Shown here: positions 1 to 8,771 of the stretch, piece by piece
How the letters are laid out: each line of letters starts with the position of its first letter
Position numbering within the stretch: the first letter of the stretch is position 1
Source: JADHUC01 sp964617665
Lineage (GTDB): Bacteria; Planctomycetota; Planctomycetia; Pirellulales; Pirellulaceae
Length of the DNA stretch: 21,386 bases
NCBI GenBank assembly: GCA_964617665.1
Contig: CAZUAH010000226.1
Coordinates: 1 to 21,386, forward strand
Direction of reading: 5' to 3'
Translations under genes and position numbers: made by a program
Notes under the pieces: model-generated
Told to the model about the DNA's origin: nothing
The model's database searches: none
What the model saw: the letters and a program-made list of their open reading frames with translations, nothing else

Positions 1-1418
1 GACGTCAATCCGACACTGACTCGCAGGGCTGCCGGCGTTTCGATTCGCGGCACATCTGCCTCGGTTTCACGAGTTCGAAAGATACTCACAAATAGCCTTT
101 GAAAGTATGCCATCGTCAGGAGGGTGGCGACGATCACGGCGCCAACTGCCAAGAAATTCCTTGCCTCCATTGCACCCAGGATGATGTTCCATTTCCCAAA
201 GAATCCTCCCGTAGGCGGGATTCCGATCATTGACATAGCAAGGATGATCAGTGCCCCCGTCATCCAACGCGATCCATCGCGCAGACTGGACCACTCCTCG
301 ACGAATCGCGCCTTGTACAGATAGATCGCGGCACCGGCGATAAAGAACAGTCCGGCCTGCATGATGGCATCGTTAATCATGTAGAACACGCCACCGGCGA
401 ATCCCGTTTGATTCTCCTGGCTGACGCCGATCAGTATGAGACCAACGTGCGAAATACCGCCATACGCAAACATACGCTTGACGTCCTGTTGCGTTAATGC
501 GAGTAATGCACCAACCACTGCGGCAACTGCGCCGAGTACACCAAGCAAGGTGAGCATGTGCACGCGTCCAATCTCGGCACCAGCCCCCAATACCCAGAAC
601 ATTATTCGGACAGAGGCATACAGTGCGACTTTCGTCATGAGAGCCGCAAGCAAAGGCGAAACCGCACTTGGCGCGCGGGTGTAGGCTCCAGGCAGCCATC
701 CATGCAGTGGAAAGAGTGCCATTTTGATCCCAAGGCCGATGAAAACAAACGTCGTTCCGGCGATAACTGCCTTCGATTTCATCAACTCAGGATCGTCACT
801 CAGTTGCTGAGCCAAGTCCGCCATATTCAAGGCGCCTGTTGCCGCATAGAAAAAAACGACTCCCAAAAGGTAGAATGAGGCTCCTAGTGTTCCCAGAATG
901 AGATATCGAAAGGCTGCCACGAGCGCCTTGCCGCCAGCTACACCGACCAAGGCATAAGCGGATAATGCGGCAAGCTCCAGAAACACGAATAGATTGAAGA
1001 TATCCCCTGCGAACACGATCCCCGTCAGACCGGTAATCAAAATCAGGATCAGTGTGTAATAGAGGACCACCCGTGTACCGATTGATTCCGGCGGAATCAG
1101 CCCGCCGTAGATCAAACAGACGAAAGCCAGGCAACTGAGCGCGGCCAACATGATGCTTGCCAACCCGTCATTGACCCATTCAATACCGAGTGCAAGGTCG
1201 GGAAAAGCTGTACTGACTGGCCAGCCGCCAAACGCGTAGTGAGTCTCTCCATGCTGCAGGACGTACCATAGATTGACGATGGCCGCAACGCACATAGCCA
1301 AAACGGCCACCAACGCTAACGGCCGGCACCAATCACGATTCTTCAGGCCAATCAGCGGCATGCAGATGGCGGCTAGAAAGGGGAGCAAGAATATGATCGC
1401 TGGAAGGTTATTGCTCAT
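1..1418 (-). CDS. mnhD: Mrp-type Na+/H+ antiporter subunit D (NuoM/ND4-like), 3' end off window
   Basis: An open frame runs from the ATG at 1418 to the left edge without a stop, giving 472 residues; a short C-terminal piece is missing. It is a polytopic membrane protein of the proton-translocating complex I/Mrp family (PF00361). The family's key residues are visible: a glutamate in FLELAALSAY (about E148), a lysine and histidine in IKMALFPLHGWLP (K232, H239), a lysine in AALMTKVALY (K263) and one in GGFFGKWN (K409). MrpD is one of the two ion-pumping subunits of Mrp antiporters in the cytoplasmic membrane. The ATG overlaps the stop of the preceding mnhC-like gene by 4 nt (ATGA), which fixes the start and implies translational coupling. 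It is the last gene of the cluster visible here; further Mrp genes may lie beyond the edge. MrpA and MrpD are paralogues, so D is assigned mainly from gene order. Confidence 0.93.
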   Translation of the reverse strand, partial: MSNNLPAIIFLLPFLAAICMPLIGLKNRDWCRPLALVAVLAMCVAAIVNLWYVLQHGETHYAFGGWPVSTAFPDLALGIEWVNDGLASIMLAALSCLAFVCLIYGGLIPPESIGTRVVLYYTLILILITGLTGIVFAGDIFNLFVFLELAALSAYALVGVAGGKALVAAFRYLILGTLGASFYLLGVVFFYAATGALNMADLAQQLSDDPELMKSKAVIAGTTFVFIGLGIKMALFPLHGWLPGAYTRAPSAVSPLLAALMTKVALYASVRIMFWVLGAGAEIGRVHMLTLLGVLGAVAAVVGALLALTQQDVKRMFAYGGISHVGLILIGVSQENQTGFAGGVFYMINDAIMQAGLFFIAGAAIYLYKARFVEEWSSLRDGSRWMTGALIILAMSMIGIPPTGGFFGKWNIILGAMEARNFLAVGAVIVATLLTMAYFQRLFVSIFRTRETEADVPRIETPAALRVSVGLT

Positions 1419-1810
1419 TTAATCCTCTTCAGAACTTCATCTTCGTCCAGGCTGCCATACTTGCGGTAAATCGCGGTGACTAGGGCAAGGGAGACGCCGA
1501 GCGTGGCTATTTGGACCACAATCGCAGTCAGTGTTAGCACGTGCGGTAATGGGTTAGCGTAATCTACCGGATCGATTTGGGCGGTTGCGGATTGCACCGC
1601 GTCGACCTCACGCAAAACTGGTACGGTTGCATCCATCTTGGCACCCGTCGTGACGAGCAAGAAGATGACGCTCGTCTGAACCAAGTACATACCGATAAGC
1701 TTCTTCACCAGGTTGGGGTGAGCGACCATGATGAAGAACCCCCACAGAAACAAAATGACAAAGGCAACGAAATTTGGCCTTTGAATCGCCGCTTCAAGGT
1801 GTTCGATCAT
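1415..1810 (-). CDS. mnhC: Mrp-type Na+/H+ antiporter subunit C (NuoK-like)
   Basis: A 131-residue NuoK-like membrane protein with three hydrophobic segments (about residues 14-30, 36-56 and 88-113), the usual size for MrpC/MnhC (about 110-130). In complex I the NuoK homologue forms part of the membrane proton path, and in Mrp it packs between subunits A and D. The region between the second and third segments (about residues 57-85) is longer and more polar than in typical short MnhC proteins. The start ATG at 1810 lies inside the end of the mnhB-like gene (17-nt overlap), and its stop overlaps the mnhD-like start by 4 nt, so it is internal to the operon. Its assignment rests on size, hydrophobic profile and position between B and D. 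Confidence 0.9.
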   Translation of the reverse strand: MIEHLEAAIQRPNFVAFVILFLWGFFIMVAHPNLVKKLIGMYLVQTSVIFLLVTTGAKMDATVPVLREVDAVQSATAQIDPVDYANPLPHVLTLTAIVVQIATLGVSLALVTAIYRKYGSLDEDEVLKRIK

Positions 1811-2255
1811 GAGATTCCCCGTTGTTGTCGACTAACGATAAACTCAGGACAATCGAGATTGCCGTCACTGCGATATCTACTGCGACCCCTATTTGCGTCA
1901 GTAGAATGCCAAGGTAACGCCGGTCGGCGTCGGCTTGGACCCACGGAATCTCCAAAGCAGAGTAGTTCAAGAATTGGCCACCCCCAATCAAACATGCTCC
2001 ACCAATGCCGACAAAAATGAGCAGGCCGATCCCGTCACCGTGCAGGACCTTCTGCGCCAGGCGAAAGGAAGAAGCCTCCGGGCCAAAAACGAGCACTCCC
2101 AAGATTAGGCTCGCGCCCAGCATGACCCCACCGACAAAGCCACCGCCAGGTCCGTACTGACCAAAGAACAGGACGTACAGCGCAAAGAGCTGTATCAGCG
2201 GAATCAGCATTCTGCTCATCGTCCGAACGATGCTGCTGTCGTGTGGGTGGATCAT
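1794..2255 (-). CDS. mnhB: Mrp-type Na+/H+ antiporter subunit B (MnhB domain)
   Basis: A 153-residue protein with the MnhB hallmark FGQYGPGGGFVGG near residues 31-43, a glycine-rich turn between the first two membrane segments that is highly conserved in MrpB and MbhF. About four transmembrane segments are visible, and the C-terminal span (VAVDIAVTAISIVLSLSLV) is also typical. The frame is open further upstream, but the correct start is the ATG at 2255: it overlaps the stop of the preceding A-type gene by 4 nt (ATGA), and upstream sequence in this frame is merely the shadow of that gene. It overlaps mnhC by 17 nt at its 3' end. Role: membrane subunit of the Na+/H+ antiporter complex. Confidence 0.93.
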   Translation of the reverse strand: MIHPHDSSIVRTMSRMLIPLIQLFALYVLFFGQYGPGGGFVGGVMLGASLILGVLVFGPEASSFRLAQKVLHGDGIGLLIFVGIGGACLIGGGQFLNYSALEIPWVQADADRRYLGILLTQIGVAVDIAVTAISIVLSLSLVDNNGESHDRTP

Positions 2256-2782
2256 TCCCCGTTTCTCCTCAGCAATAACGCACAGGCTATGCCCGCGGTG
2301 AAGATTACAGCGGTTTCCATCAACGTATCGAACGCTCGATAGTCCATGAGGACGGACGTCACGATATTTGGCGTATTCGTCTCCTGAAAACTGCTTGTTA
2401 TGTACTCCGACGAAACATGGACGTTGGGCGGAGATTCTGGGTCGCCGAATTTCGGAAGATCTTCCGCTGCATACAACAGCAGCAGCCCAAGTAGCGGAAA
2501 CCCGACAAAAACGATCGGTGGCAGAGCAGGTCGCCGAATATGGGAGTCCTTCGGCGCCGTCCCAAATAGAGTCATCAGAAAGAACACTGTCGCCAATCCA
2601 GCACCAACGACGGCTTCTACAAAGGCAACGTCCACCGCTCCCAGCCAAGCCCACACAAGTGCAAGCACGAAGCTGTAGGTGCCCAGAATGAAGACTGCGC
2701 TGATCAGGTCTTTCACCATGATCGCACCGGCCGCGGTCATGATAAGTAGAACCAATAGTGGAATCTCAAAAGAAAATGTCAT
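2252..2782 (-). CDS. MrpA C-terminal-type subunit (MbhD/MbhE-like), stand-alone
   Basis: A 176-residue membrane protein matching only the C-terminal part of MrpA. The N-terminal half (about residues 1-75) is MbhD/DUF4040-like, including the stretch VAFVEAVVGAGLATVFFLMT. The C-terminal half is MbhE-like, including YRAFDTLMETAVIFTAG, a conserved segment preceding the last transmembrane helix. The large NuoL-like N-terminal domain of a full MrpA (about 500 residues) is absent. In membrane-bound hydrogenases such as Pyrococcus Mbh these pieces are also separate genes in the order seen here. Both ends overlap neighbours by 4 nt (mnhG stop at 2779, mnhB start at 2255). I would name it 'hydrogen gas-evolving membrane-bound hydrogenase subunit E/MrpA C-terminal domain protein'. 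A NuoL-type partner may lie beyond the left edge. Confidence 0.88.
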   Translation of the reverse strand: MTFSFEIPLLVLLIMTAAGAIMVKDLISAVFILGTYSFVLALVWAWLGAVDVAFVEAVVGAGLATVFFLMTLFGTAPKDSHIRRPALPPIVFVGFPLLGLLLLYAAEDLPKFGDPESPPNVHVSSEYITSSFQETNTPNIVTSVLMDYRAFDTLMETAVIFTAGIACALLLRRNGE

Positions 2783-3272
2783 GCGTCTTCTCTACTCCAA
2801 GGTTTGAGGCCACATCGCAGCGCGGAACGGACGGTCGCGTGGGCGATGACCGGATTGAGCAGATACAGGAGGAGCAAAACAATGAGTATTTTGATAAAGT
2901 TCGCAGTGAACCCTTGGTAAAGAGCCAAGCCCGTCAAGACGAACAATGCCCCCAAAGAATCCGTCAGCGAGACTGCGTGGGCTCGCGTGAACACGTCGGG
3001 CAANNNNNNNNNNNNNNNNNNNNNNNNNNNNNNNNNNNNNNNNNNNNNNNNNNNNNNNNNNNNNNNNNNNNNNNNNNNNNNNNNNNNNNNNNNNNNNNNN
3101 NNNCCCCCAAAGAATCCGTCAGCGAGACTGCGTGGGCTCGCGTGAACACGTCGGGCAAACGCAATACGCCAACCGCCGCAGCGAACAGAAAGAACAACCC
3201 GATCAATATCAAGCCTATTGCGATCGGAGAAATCACTACTCGTGCCATTTCCAACACTTCATGAAGAGGCAT
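2779..3272 (-). CDS. mnhG: Mrp-type Na+/H+ antiporter subunit G (interrupted by assembly gap)
   Basis: The N-terminal 56 residues are encoded at 3105-3272 and the C-terminal 74 codons at 2779-3003. Both parts encode the same overlapping stretch (LPDVFTRAHAVSLTDSLG), because the 55 bp on either side of the N run are identical. Collapsing one copy and the Ns gives a continuous protein of 112 residues, the normal MrpG/MnhG length. It has three hydrophobic segments and the MnhG signature VGVLRLPDVFTRAHA. The start is the ATG at 3272, sharing one base with the mnhF stop (TGATG). The 3' end overlaps the next gene by 4 nt. The break is therefore very probably an assembly artefact, not a pseudogene. 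MrpG is a small essential subunit of the antiporter complex. Confidence 0.92.
2949..3158. other. Assembly gap: 100 Ns between two identical 55-bp copies
   Basis: Positions 3004-3103 are exactly 100 Ns. The 55 bases at 2949-3003 are identical to those at 3104-3158. Exactly 100 Ns is a common default gap length, so two contigs that really overlap were probably joined with a placeholder. The true sequence is probably about 155 bp shorter here. Confidence 0.95.
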
Positions 3273-3541
3273 CAGAAGACTTCCCCCCTTTCCTCTAAGT
3301 ACTTGGCGATGGCCAACGCCCCCACCAAGTTCAAAAGAGCATAGCCAGTCGAGATGTCTACAAACATGTCCACGCGATCGTAGAACGTGCCGATGACGAC
3401 CAGCAAAATAATGGCCTTCGTGGAGATCCCGTTCAGTCCCAACACGCGGTCGAATACGGTCGGACCTCGAAGAACGCGGTACAAGTACACGACAATCAGG
3501 ACGGTGATGGTGATCAACACGACCAAGAAGAATGTTTTCAT
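3272..3541 (-). CDS. mnhF: Mrp-type Na+/H+ antiporter subunit F
   Basis: An 89-residue protein with three transmembrane segments (about residues 2-21, 35-52 and 59-80), the standard MrpF/MnhF size. It carries the conserved cytoplasmic loop YRVLRGPTVFDRVLGLNGIS (about residues 21-40), where the R-GP-x-x-x-DR-x-x motif is diagnostic for the family. The start ATG at 3541 overlaps the mnhE stop by 4 nt and its stop shares one base with the mnhG start, so E, F and G are translationally coupled. MrpF is a small membrane subunit needed for assembly and activity of the antiporter. Confidence 0.95.
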   Translation of the reverse strand: MKTFFLVVLITITVLIVVYLYRVLRGPTVFDRVLGLNGISTKAIILLVVIGTFYDRVDMFVDISTGYALLNLVGALAIAKYLEERGEVF

Positions 3542-4026
3542 TCCATTCCTTTCTGACCGAGCAAGCCGGCAATCTGCTTTTCGAGCCGAAGACTCGTGAC
3601 GTCATCGGCGGACTTGTCGTCCATGGCATGGACTACCAATTCCTGAGAATTCACTTCCACCGTAATCGTACCGGGAGTCAACGTAATGGAGTTCCCCATG
3701 AGTACGATTCCACCCTCTTCATGCACGCGCGTGCGATGATGAATCATCTTAGGGTCAATGGGAAGAGACGGGCGGAGGATCATAACGGAAAGATGGAAGC
3801 CACTGTAAAGGATTCGGCCAACCAGCCAAATAAAATACCGAGCAAATCGCAATTGCACGATCATGAAACGGGATGCGGCTCGGTCGGTGTTAAGCCACGC
3901 GACCGCAAAAGACGCAAGGAGCCCCAATCCAACATGTATCAGGTTGAGGCTCGTAGAGAGCAGTAGCCAAATCAAGAAGAAGCCGCCCGTCTTGACAATC
4001 AAGGTTTGGTACTTATTCAGTTTCAT
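3538..4026 (-). CDS. mnhE: Mrp-type Na+/H+ antiporter subunit E
   Basis: A 162-residue MrpE/MnhE protein. Two N-terminal hydrophobic segments (about residues 10-45) are followed by an amphipathic stretch and a soluble C-terminal domain containing the conserved NSITLTPGTITVEV motif (about residues 112-125) and a final VHAMDD segment. The frame is open for a further 80 codons upstream, but that part is a shadow of the dabA 3' end. The ATG at 4026 matches the family's N-terminus and lies 37 bp after the dabA stop. No strong ribosome-binding site is visible. It is the first gene of the Mrp block, directly behind dabA. Confidence 0.94.
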   Translation of the reverse strand: MKLNKYQTLIVKTGGFFLIWLLLSTSLNLIHVGLGLLASFAVAWLNTDRAASRFMIVQLRFARYFIWLVGRILYSGFHLSVMILRPSLPIDPKMIHHRTRVHEEGGIVLMGNSITLTPGTITVEVNSQELVVHAMDDKSADDVTSLRLEKQIAGLLGQKGME

Positions 4027-4063
4027 CGCAGTGCCTGATAAATGAGGCCTTGGTCTACCAAAG

Positions 4064-7000
4064 TCACCGATAAGGTACCCACGTGGCGTCCGGATTGTAT
4101 CGGTGGAACTCACCGGTCGCCGGGTCAATCGCAATAAGATGGATCCATTGGTTATGGAATATCTGCTGCAGAACCGTGTGCTTCTGGATGATGCCGGATA
4201 TTCGACTTTTGGGCGCCTGGAGGAACGCGACCAGCCGCACTGGTTCGTGGTAGTGTCTGCTACCATCGTTCAAGCCCTGCAAAGGCAGTCCCGCCTGAAG
4301 ATCGCTGTGGGCGCCGTGCATCACACCAACACCTGAGACGACATTGTGTGTCACTTTGCTACCCGCCCCATAAGACCAGGGATCTACAGCGGAGAAATAA
4401 TACTCCATGCTAATCCACTGAGTGACGACCAGTGGGGCTGTCATGATCCCTTCCAAAACCTTCCCCTCGCTATCGGCGTCAGCATCATAGCAGTGCAAAA
4501 AGCTGCGCCCCTCCAGATTCAGGTCGCGGGTCAGCCATCGTTTGCCGACGATGAAAGCGAAGTTACTGGACAATCCCCATTCCGGACGAGCATTCGCCCA
4601 GTCCACGCTACGCGATCGCACGTGATCGAAAGCTTGTTCCGGTGAAACATCCTTAGGAGCCTGCGGTAGCCGGCGACATCGCTCCAGAGCTTGAGGTCCG
4701 CCCGCCCGTTCCAGGTCTCGAGTCAATAGCTGTATATCCTCGGCATGACTCTCAGGAGCTTGTTCTAGATCGAGGAGTGTGACGCGATCGGTCACCATGT
4801 CATGTTTTCCCGCAACAAACAGAGTGTCATCCGGTACGGATATCCCATGTTCGTCGAGTATGCTGCGGACTTCCGGTCTGTTGCCCATCGCTGCGAATAT
4901 CCGCGCATTGGGGTCGCCGTGACCGCCGCCACAGGCACCGCAGTTGTACGCTGCGGCATAAGGATTATTGTCTGCGGTGCTTCCGTGGCCGCAGAGAACC
5001 ACGAGCGGGGCAATGTTCTCAGTTAACCCCATGGCTCGCAGGCCCTTTTCTACAAAAAACGCCTGTTCCTCCAAGGTGAAGCGGTGAGGCAAGGGGCTCC
5101 AACTGCAATCGATTGGTGTCTCTTCGTCAGGGTGATCCTCCGGGCGATCGATCGGTATCTCGGTCACGACTTTGGGAGCAAACCAGCTTCGTGCCCAGGA
5201 CTTGATGGATTCGTAGGGCTTCGTGAAAAACGTCTTGCCAATCAGACGGAAGCTGAAGAATAGGCCCAGAGCATCAATCAGCATCAAGGAGCCGATCGGA
5301 TTACTCTTCAGATCATGAAACAAGTGTTGTCCTAGTTGGTTCCAGCGTGACCCCGTGGCATAGGTCTGCAATGGTCCATCCTCGGCCGAGCGGGGAACCT
5401 CATTGACTGCAAACCCGGGAAAGATGGGCACCGGGCACAAAGGTTGACGCGTATCGTCATCGAATGCTTGATACCCAATGGGTATGCCAAAGAACCCGGC
5501 GTAACCGTGTGTCTCATACGGGCCCTGTGCCTCAATATGCCGACGGAACGGCTCGGACCGCGCATCAATACAAAAGGAAAGCTGAGCGCGCGGACGGACT
5601 TTCGTCGTCGGTGCCTTGCCAACTTGGGTGGACAACTTTCCGAACAATTGCTCTCGATATTTGTACTCGAGCGCGTCTAGCCACACAGGGCCATGTTCAT
5701 CCGCGGGCAAGGCGTCCAACCAACCGAGCAAAGTATGGATGTCGGATGGAGGAAGCGCCTCGACGACGCGAGGAGTAAGCTCCAAGAACTGCGCGAGATG
5801 AAAGAGACGCCAAGCATCCCTACAGATGGTTTGCGTACGGCGATCTACCGCATGACAAGTCCGACCAACGCGCTTCTGGTATTCATCCTGGTGGGTCTCC
5901 CAATGGGAGATTAGAGCGCTCAACGTCCCGTCGATTCGCCACTCCCGGCGACAGAATGACTGGACAAGCTCGACCTCATAAAAAAGACGAACCGCCATGT
6001 ATTGGACCGGATCGATAGCGTGCTTCTTCTGCCCGGGATAATGGGGTCTTTCGCTCCGCCAACGAATGAAGCCTACCCATCCGGGCAGTTGAGCAAATTG
6101 CCGTGCCAGATAGTCCGGCCATCGCTCTTCGGGGATACCGAGCCGCTTCAGGAATTGGGCGATCGCGTCTTCGGGTGACTCTGGTAGATCACGGATCTTT
6201 CGGGCGAAATGTTCTATGCCAAGAAAACGACCGGACAAGTCCCTTGCTGCAAGCTCGCGCCAAGCAAGATAAAACCCGGCGTGCCTTCCCGGCATTTCCC
6301 AATCTGCCAATCCCTCATCCAGAAAGGCCGCGGTCCACTTGATCATCTGGTCATTGATTTGGTCAACCAATGAAGCTCCCGCCAGCAATCCCAACCAGTC
6401 ACTGATCGTCCGTCCAGCAGGCAACTCCACGGTTGGCTGCTCGCTTTCCTCTGGCTCCTCCTCCTGTTGGGACTCGTTAGGGGTGTCGGCAACGTCTAGC
6501 GCGGACAACGTGCTTTCCCACAGCCCGGTCAGATAGGATTCCACGCCGTCACGTGGGTTCCTGGATTCCTCTGGCAGATCGTGACGAAACTTCCTGGTCG
6601 AACCTCCACCACTGAGTTGCCAGCTCAAGAGGGCAGGGTCCAGTGCATCGAATCCGAAAAGAAGATGCAGACGCAATACTTCCGATGATGAGATTCGACG
6701 AGTGCCTGCCACGATTTCCTGGGAATCAAGGTCGGGCTTGGCACGTCGAATCGCTTGCCTGACTGCATCATCCGTAATGACTCCATCTCGATACAGTTGA
6801 CGATGATCGTCGTTGGGGAGATAGCCATTTCCACCGAAGAGATGCTTTCCTTCGCGTATCGCTTCGAAGAACGTTTTGTCTTCCAAGCCACGAAGGGGAT
6901 TTCGATAAGCAAACATCTTCAACGGCCAGGACTGCGCAACGACGCTGCATGCCTCGACGACTTCGTCGCGCACCCGTTCACGTGCCTCCGAGGAAAGCTC

Positions 7001-7072
7001 CGGAAAGCCACTCGAATCTGCTTCAGATGCCGTTTGTTCCGCATTAGCACTCTGTATCACGACCATCCTCAC
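4064..7072 (-). CDS. dabA: DabA-type inorganic carbon transporter subunit (UPF0753/DUF2309)
   Basis: A 1002-residue soluble protein of the DabA/MpsB family (PF10070), whose members contain a beta-carbonic-anhydrase-like zinc site and, with a NuoL-like membrane partner, drive energy-coupled CO2 hydration to bicarbonate at the membrane. The four zinc-site residues are visible: Cys501 and Asp503 in FCIDARSEPFRRH, His696 in VVLCGHGS, and Cys711 in AAYNCGACGG. The 15-residue spacing between His and the second Cys matches the H. neapolitanus protein (H524/C539). Residues about 200-216 form a glutamate-rich linker that looks disordered. The start is either GTG at 7072 or ATG at 7066; neither has a clear ribosome-binding site. 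The gene sits 64 bp behind the SulP gene and 37 bp ahead of mnhE. The usual DabB partner is not adjacent; a Mrp antiporter takes its place. Confidence 0.95.
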   Translation of the reverse strand: MRMVVIQSANAEQTASEADSSGFPELSSEARERVRDEVVEACSVVAQSWPLKMFAYRNPLRGLEDKTFFEAIREGKHLFGGNGYLPNDDHRQLYRDGVITDDAVRQAIRRAKPDLDSQEIVAGTRRISSSEVLRLHLLFGFDALDPALLSWQLSGGGSTRKFRHDLPEESRNPRDGVESYLTGLWESTLSALDVADTPNESQQEEEPEESEQPTVELPAGRTISDWLGLLAGASLVDQINDQMIKWTAAFLDEGLADWEMPGRHAGFYLAWRELAARDLSGRFLGIEHFARKIRDLPESPEDAIAQFLKRLGIPEERWPDYLARQFAQLPGWVGFIRWRSERPHYPGQKKHAIDPVQYMAVRLFYEVELVQSFCRREWRIDGTLSALISHWETHQDEYQKRVGRTCHAVDRRTQTICRDAWRLFHLAQFLELTPRVVEALPPSDIHTLLGWLDALPADEHGPVWLDALEYKYREQLFGKLSTQVGKAPTTKVRPRAQLSFCIDARSEPFRRHIEAQGPYETHGYAGFFGIPIGYQAFDDDTRQPLCPVPIFPGFAVNEVPRSAEDGPLQTYATGSRWNQLGQHLFHDLKSNPIGSLMLIDALGLFFSFRLIGKTFFTKPYESIKSWARSWFAPKVVTEIPIDRPEDHPDEETPIDCSWSPLPHRFTLEEQAFFVEKGLRAMGLTENIAPLVVLCGHGSTADNNPYAAAYNCGACGGGHGDPNARIFAAMGNRPEVRSILDEHGISVPDDTLFVAGKHDMVTDRVTLLDLEQAPESHAEDIQLLTRDLERAGGPQALERCRRLPQAPKDVSPEQAFDHVRSRSVDWANARPEWGLSSNFAFIVGKRWLTRDLNLEGRSFLHCYDADADSEGKVLEGIMTAPLVVTQWISMEYYFSAVDPWSYGAGSKVTHNVVSGVGVMHGAHSDLQAGLPLQGLNDGSRHYHEPVRLVAFLQAPKSRISGIIQKHTVLQQIFHNQWIHLIAIDPATGEFHRYNPDATWVPYR

Positions 7073-7136
7073 ACTCGGGCCTGTTCAACGACGTGGATGA
7101 TAGACTCAGCAAAGGCGATACTACACCCCCCAAGGC

Positions 7137-8771
7137 CTATCCCTTGCGGCTCCTTTTCCGAGCAGCCGTTGGATACTCCGAAAGCTTCCGATGCTGGTCT
7201 AAACCTGTCACGACCAATTCAGAGCCACTCTCTTTGAAGTCAGTTTCCATTTCTTTGAGTCGTTCCATCACGGTGTGGTCAACGAAATAGGTCTCCGACA
7301 AATCGAGAACGACGGGACCATCTCCTCGTACTTTTTCCAACTTCCTCTTCAATCCGATCCACGTGCTGAATATCGCGGAGTCCTTGACGGAAACCGTCGT
7401 TCGATCTCCTTGCTCGACTTTCGCGCGGAGTCGAAAGAGTGAAGCCAGGGGCGCGCCATTGAAAACATGGAAGGCCGCTTTGACAGCGATGCCAATGGCA
7501 ATCCCGACAAGTAAATCCGTTGCCAGAACACCGATAATCGTCGAGACAAAGATCACCAACTGCTCGCGTCCAGCTTTGTACATGTGGACGAATTCCTGTG
7601 GTGATGCGAGCCGAAAACCGACCCGAACCAGCATCGCGCCCAGGGCAGCCAGCGGAATCTGATTTATCACGAAAGGCAAAAGCGCGACAAAAATCAACAA
7701 GAACGACCCATGATACACGTTGGCGAACCGCGTTCTCGCGCCGTTGTCTATATTGGCTTTGCTTCGCACGATCTCCGAGATCATCGGCAGCCCACCGACG
7801 AATGCGGCGACAGTATTACCGACCCCAACGGCAAGCAGGTCTCGGTCTTGGTTCGTTTTCCTTTTCCAAGGATCAATCTCGTCGATCGCTTTGGCACTTA
7901 GCAGAGATTCCAGACTCCCGATCAACGCAAACATCAATATGTATTTCCACGCGATGAAAGTGGTCAAACCTGAGAAATCTGGAAATGTAATTGCGCTGAC
8001 CATGTTGTCCGGCACATCAACCAGGGTCTCTCCAAGGGCGTATTCTGTGCCTCGAAACGAGTACGTTCCGTCTTGTCCCAAGTTGAAGTACATTCCCATC
8101 GGAACGGCAATCAGGACGACTATCATCGGGGCAGGGATCGCTTTAAGACGCGGGTGTTTGAGAAGTGGGTAGCCAAACATAATCGCGAGGCTGATGATCC
8201 CAATCAGCGCCACCTTGGGATTCATGGCCATGATGAATTCAGGAATCTTTGCCAGCAGTTCCAAGGGTTCGCCCGCGGACCCCAAGCCCAACGTAACGGG
8301 GAATTGCTTGGCTATGATGATCACGCCAATTGAGGCAAGTAATCCGTGAATCGCCGAGGTCGGGAAAAACTCACCCAGGATCCCAGTTCGAAACACGCCA
8401 AAGAGGATTTGAATGACACCGGCCGCTACACCGACCCCAAGGGCTAGCCGATAGGCCTGAAAATCTGCAGCTGGATCCTCTCCCCCGGTGAAGCCAAATT
8501 CCGTGACACAACCTATCGCTATGACAATAAGCCCGGCTGCCGGCCCTTTGATGGTCAGTTCCGAATTGCTGAAAAAGCTCGCCAGCATTCCTCCGATAAT
8601 CGCGGTGAAGATACCAGCAATAGCCGGGTAACCGCACGCGAGGGAGATGCCAAGACAAAGAGGCAGCGCGATGAGGAATACAAGAAAACCGGAAAGGAGG
8701 TCGAACTTCCAATATCTACGAAATCCTTCGAGTGTCCCTCTTGGTACCTCATTTGCATCGAGATCCATCAT
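7137..8771 (-). CDS. SulP family anion (putative bicarbonate) transporter with STAS domain
   Basis: A 544-residue SulP/SLC26 protein. An N-terminal membrane domain of roughly 12-14 spans begins at FDLLSGFLVFLIALPLCLGI (about residues 23-42), and the conserved loop GGLPMISEIVRSKANIDNGA lies at about 326-345. A C-terminal STAS domain follows (about 455-535, with GPVVLDLSETYFVDHTVMERL-type strand and helix). Family members carry sulfate, bicarbonate or other anions; BicA is a Na+-dependent bicarbonate importer. Bicarbonate is inferred here from linkage to dabA, a nearby carbonic anhydrase and a Na+-handling Mrp module, not from a substrate-specific residue. Two adjacent ATG codons (8771 and 8768) follow a strong AAGGAG site; the second has the better spacing. 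It is the first clear gene of the operon. Confidence 0.93.
   Translation of the reverse strand: MMDLDANEVPRGTLEGFRRYWKFDLLSGFLVFLIALPLCLGISLACGYPAIAGIFTAIIGGMLASFFSNSELTIKGPAAGLIVIAIGCVTEFGFTGGEDPAADFQAYRLALGVGVAAGVIQILFGVFRTGILGEFFPTSAIHGLLASIGVIIIAKQFPVTLGLGSAGEPLELLAKIPEFIMAMNPKVALIGIISLAIMFGYPLLKHPRLKAIPAPMIVVLIAVPMGMYFNLGQDGTYSFRGTEYALGETLVDVPDNMVSAITFPDFSGLTTFIAWKYILMFALIGSLESLLSAKAIDEIDPWKRKTNQDRDLLAVGVGNTVAAFVGGLPMISEIVRSKANIDNGARTRFANVYHGSFLLIFVALLPFVINQIPLAALGAMLVRVGFRLASPQEFVHMYKAGREQLVIFVSTIIGVLATDLLVGIAIGIAVKAAFHVFNGAPLASLFRLRAKVEQGDRTTVSVKDSAIFSTWIGLKRKLEKVRGDGPVVLDLSETYFVDHTVMERLKEMETDFKESGSELVVTGLDQHRKLSEYPTAARKRSRKG

Noticed and set aside
1794..2654. Longer start for the mnhB frame (286 codons)
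   Set aside because: The upstream part lies over the A-type subunit gene in another frame. The ATGA overlap at 2252-2255 marks the real start.
2964..3629. A 221-codon frame spanning the N gap and merging parts of mnhF and mnhG
   Set aside because: Its N-terminal part is a shadow of mnhF and its tail after the gap repeats the pre-gap sequence out of frame. It is an artefact of the 55-bp duplication and the Ns.
3538..4266. Longer start for the mnhE frame (242 codons)
   Set aside because: The extra 80 residues are antiregular shadow sequence of the dabA 3' end and do not resemble MnhE; ATG 4026 matches the family.
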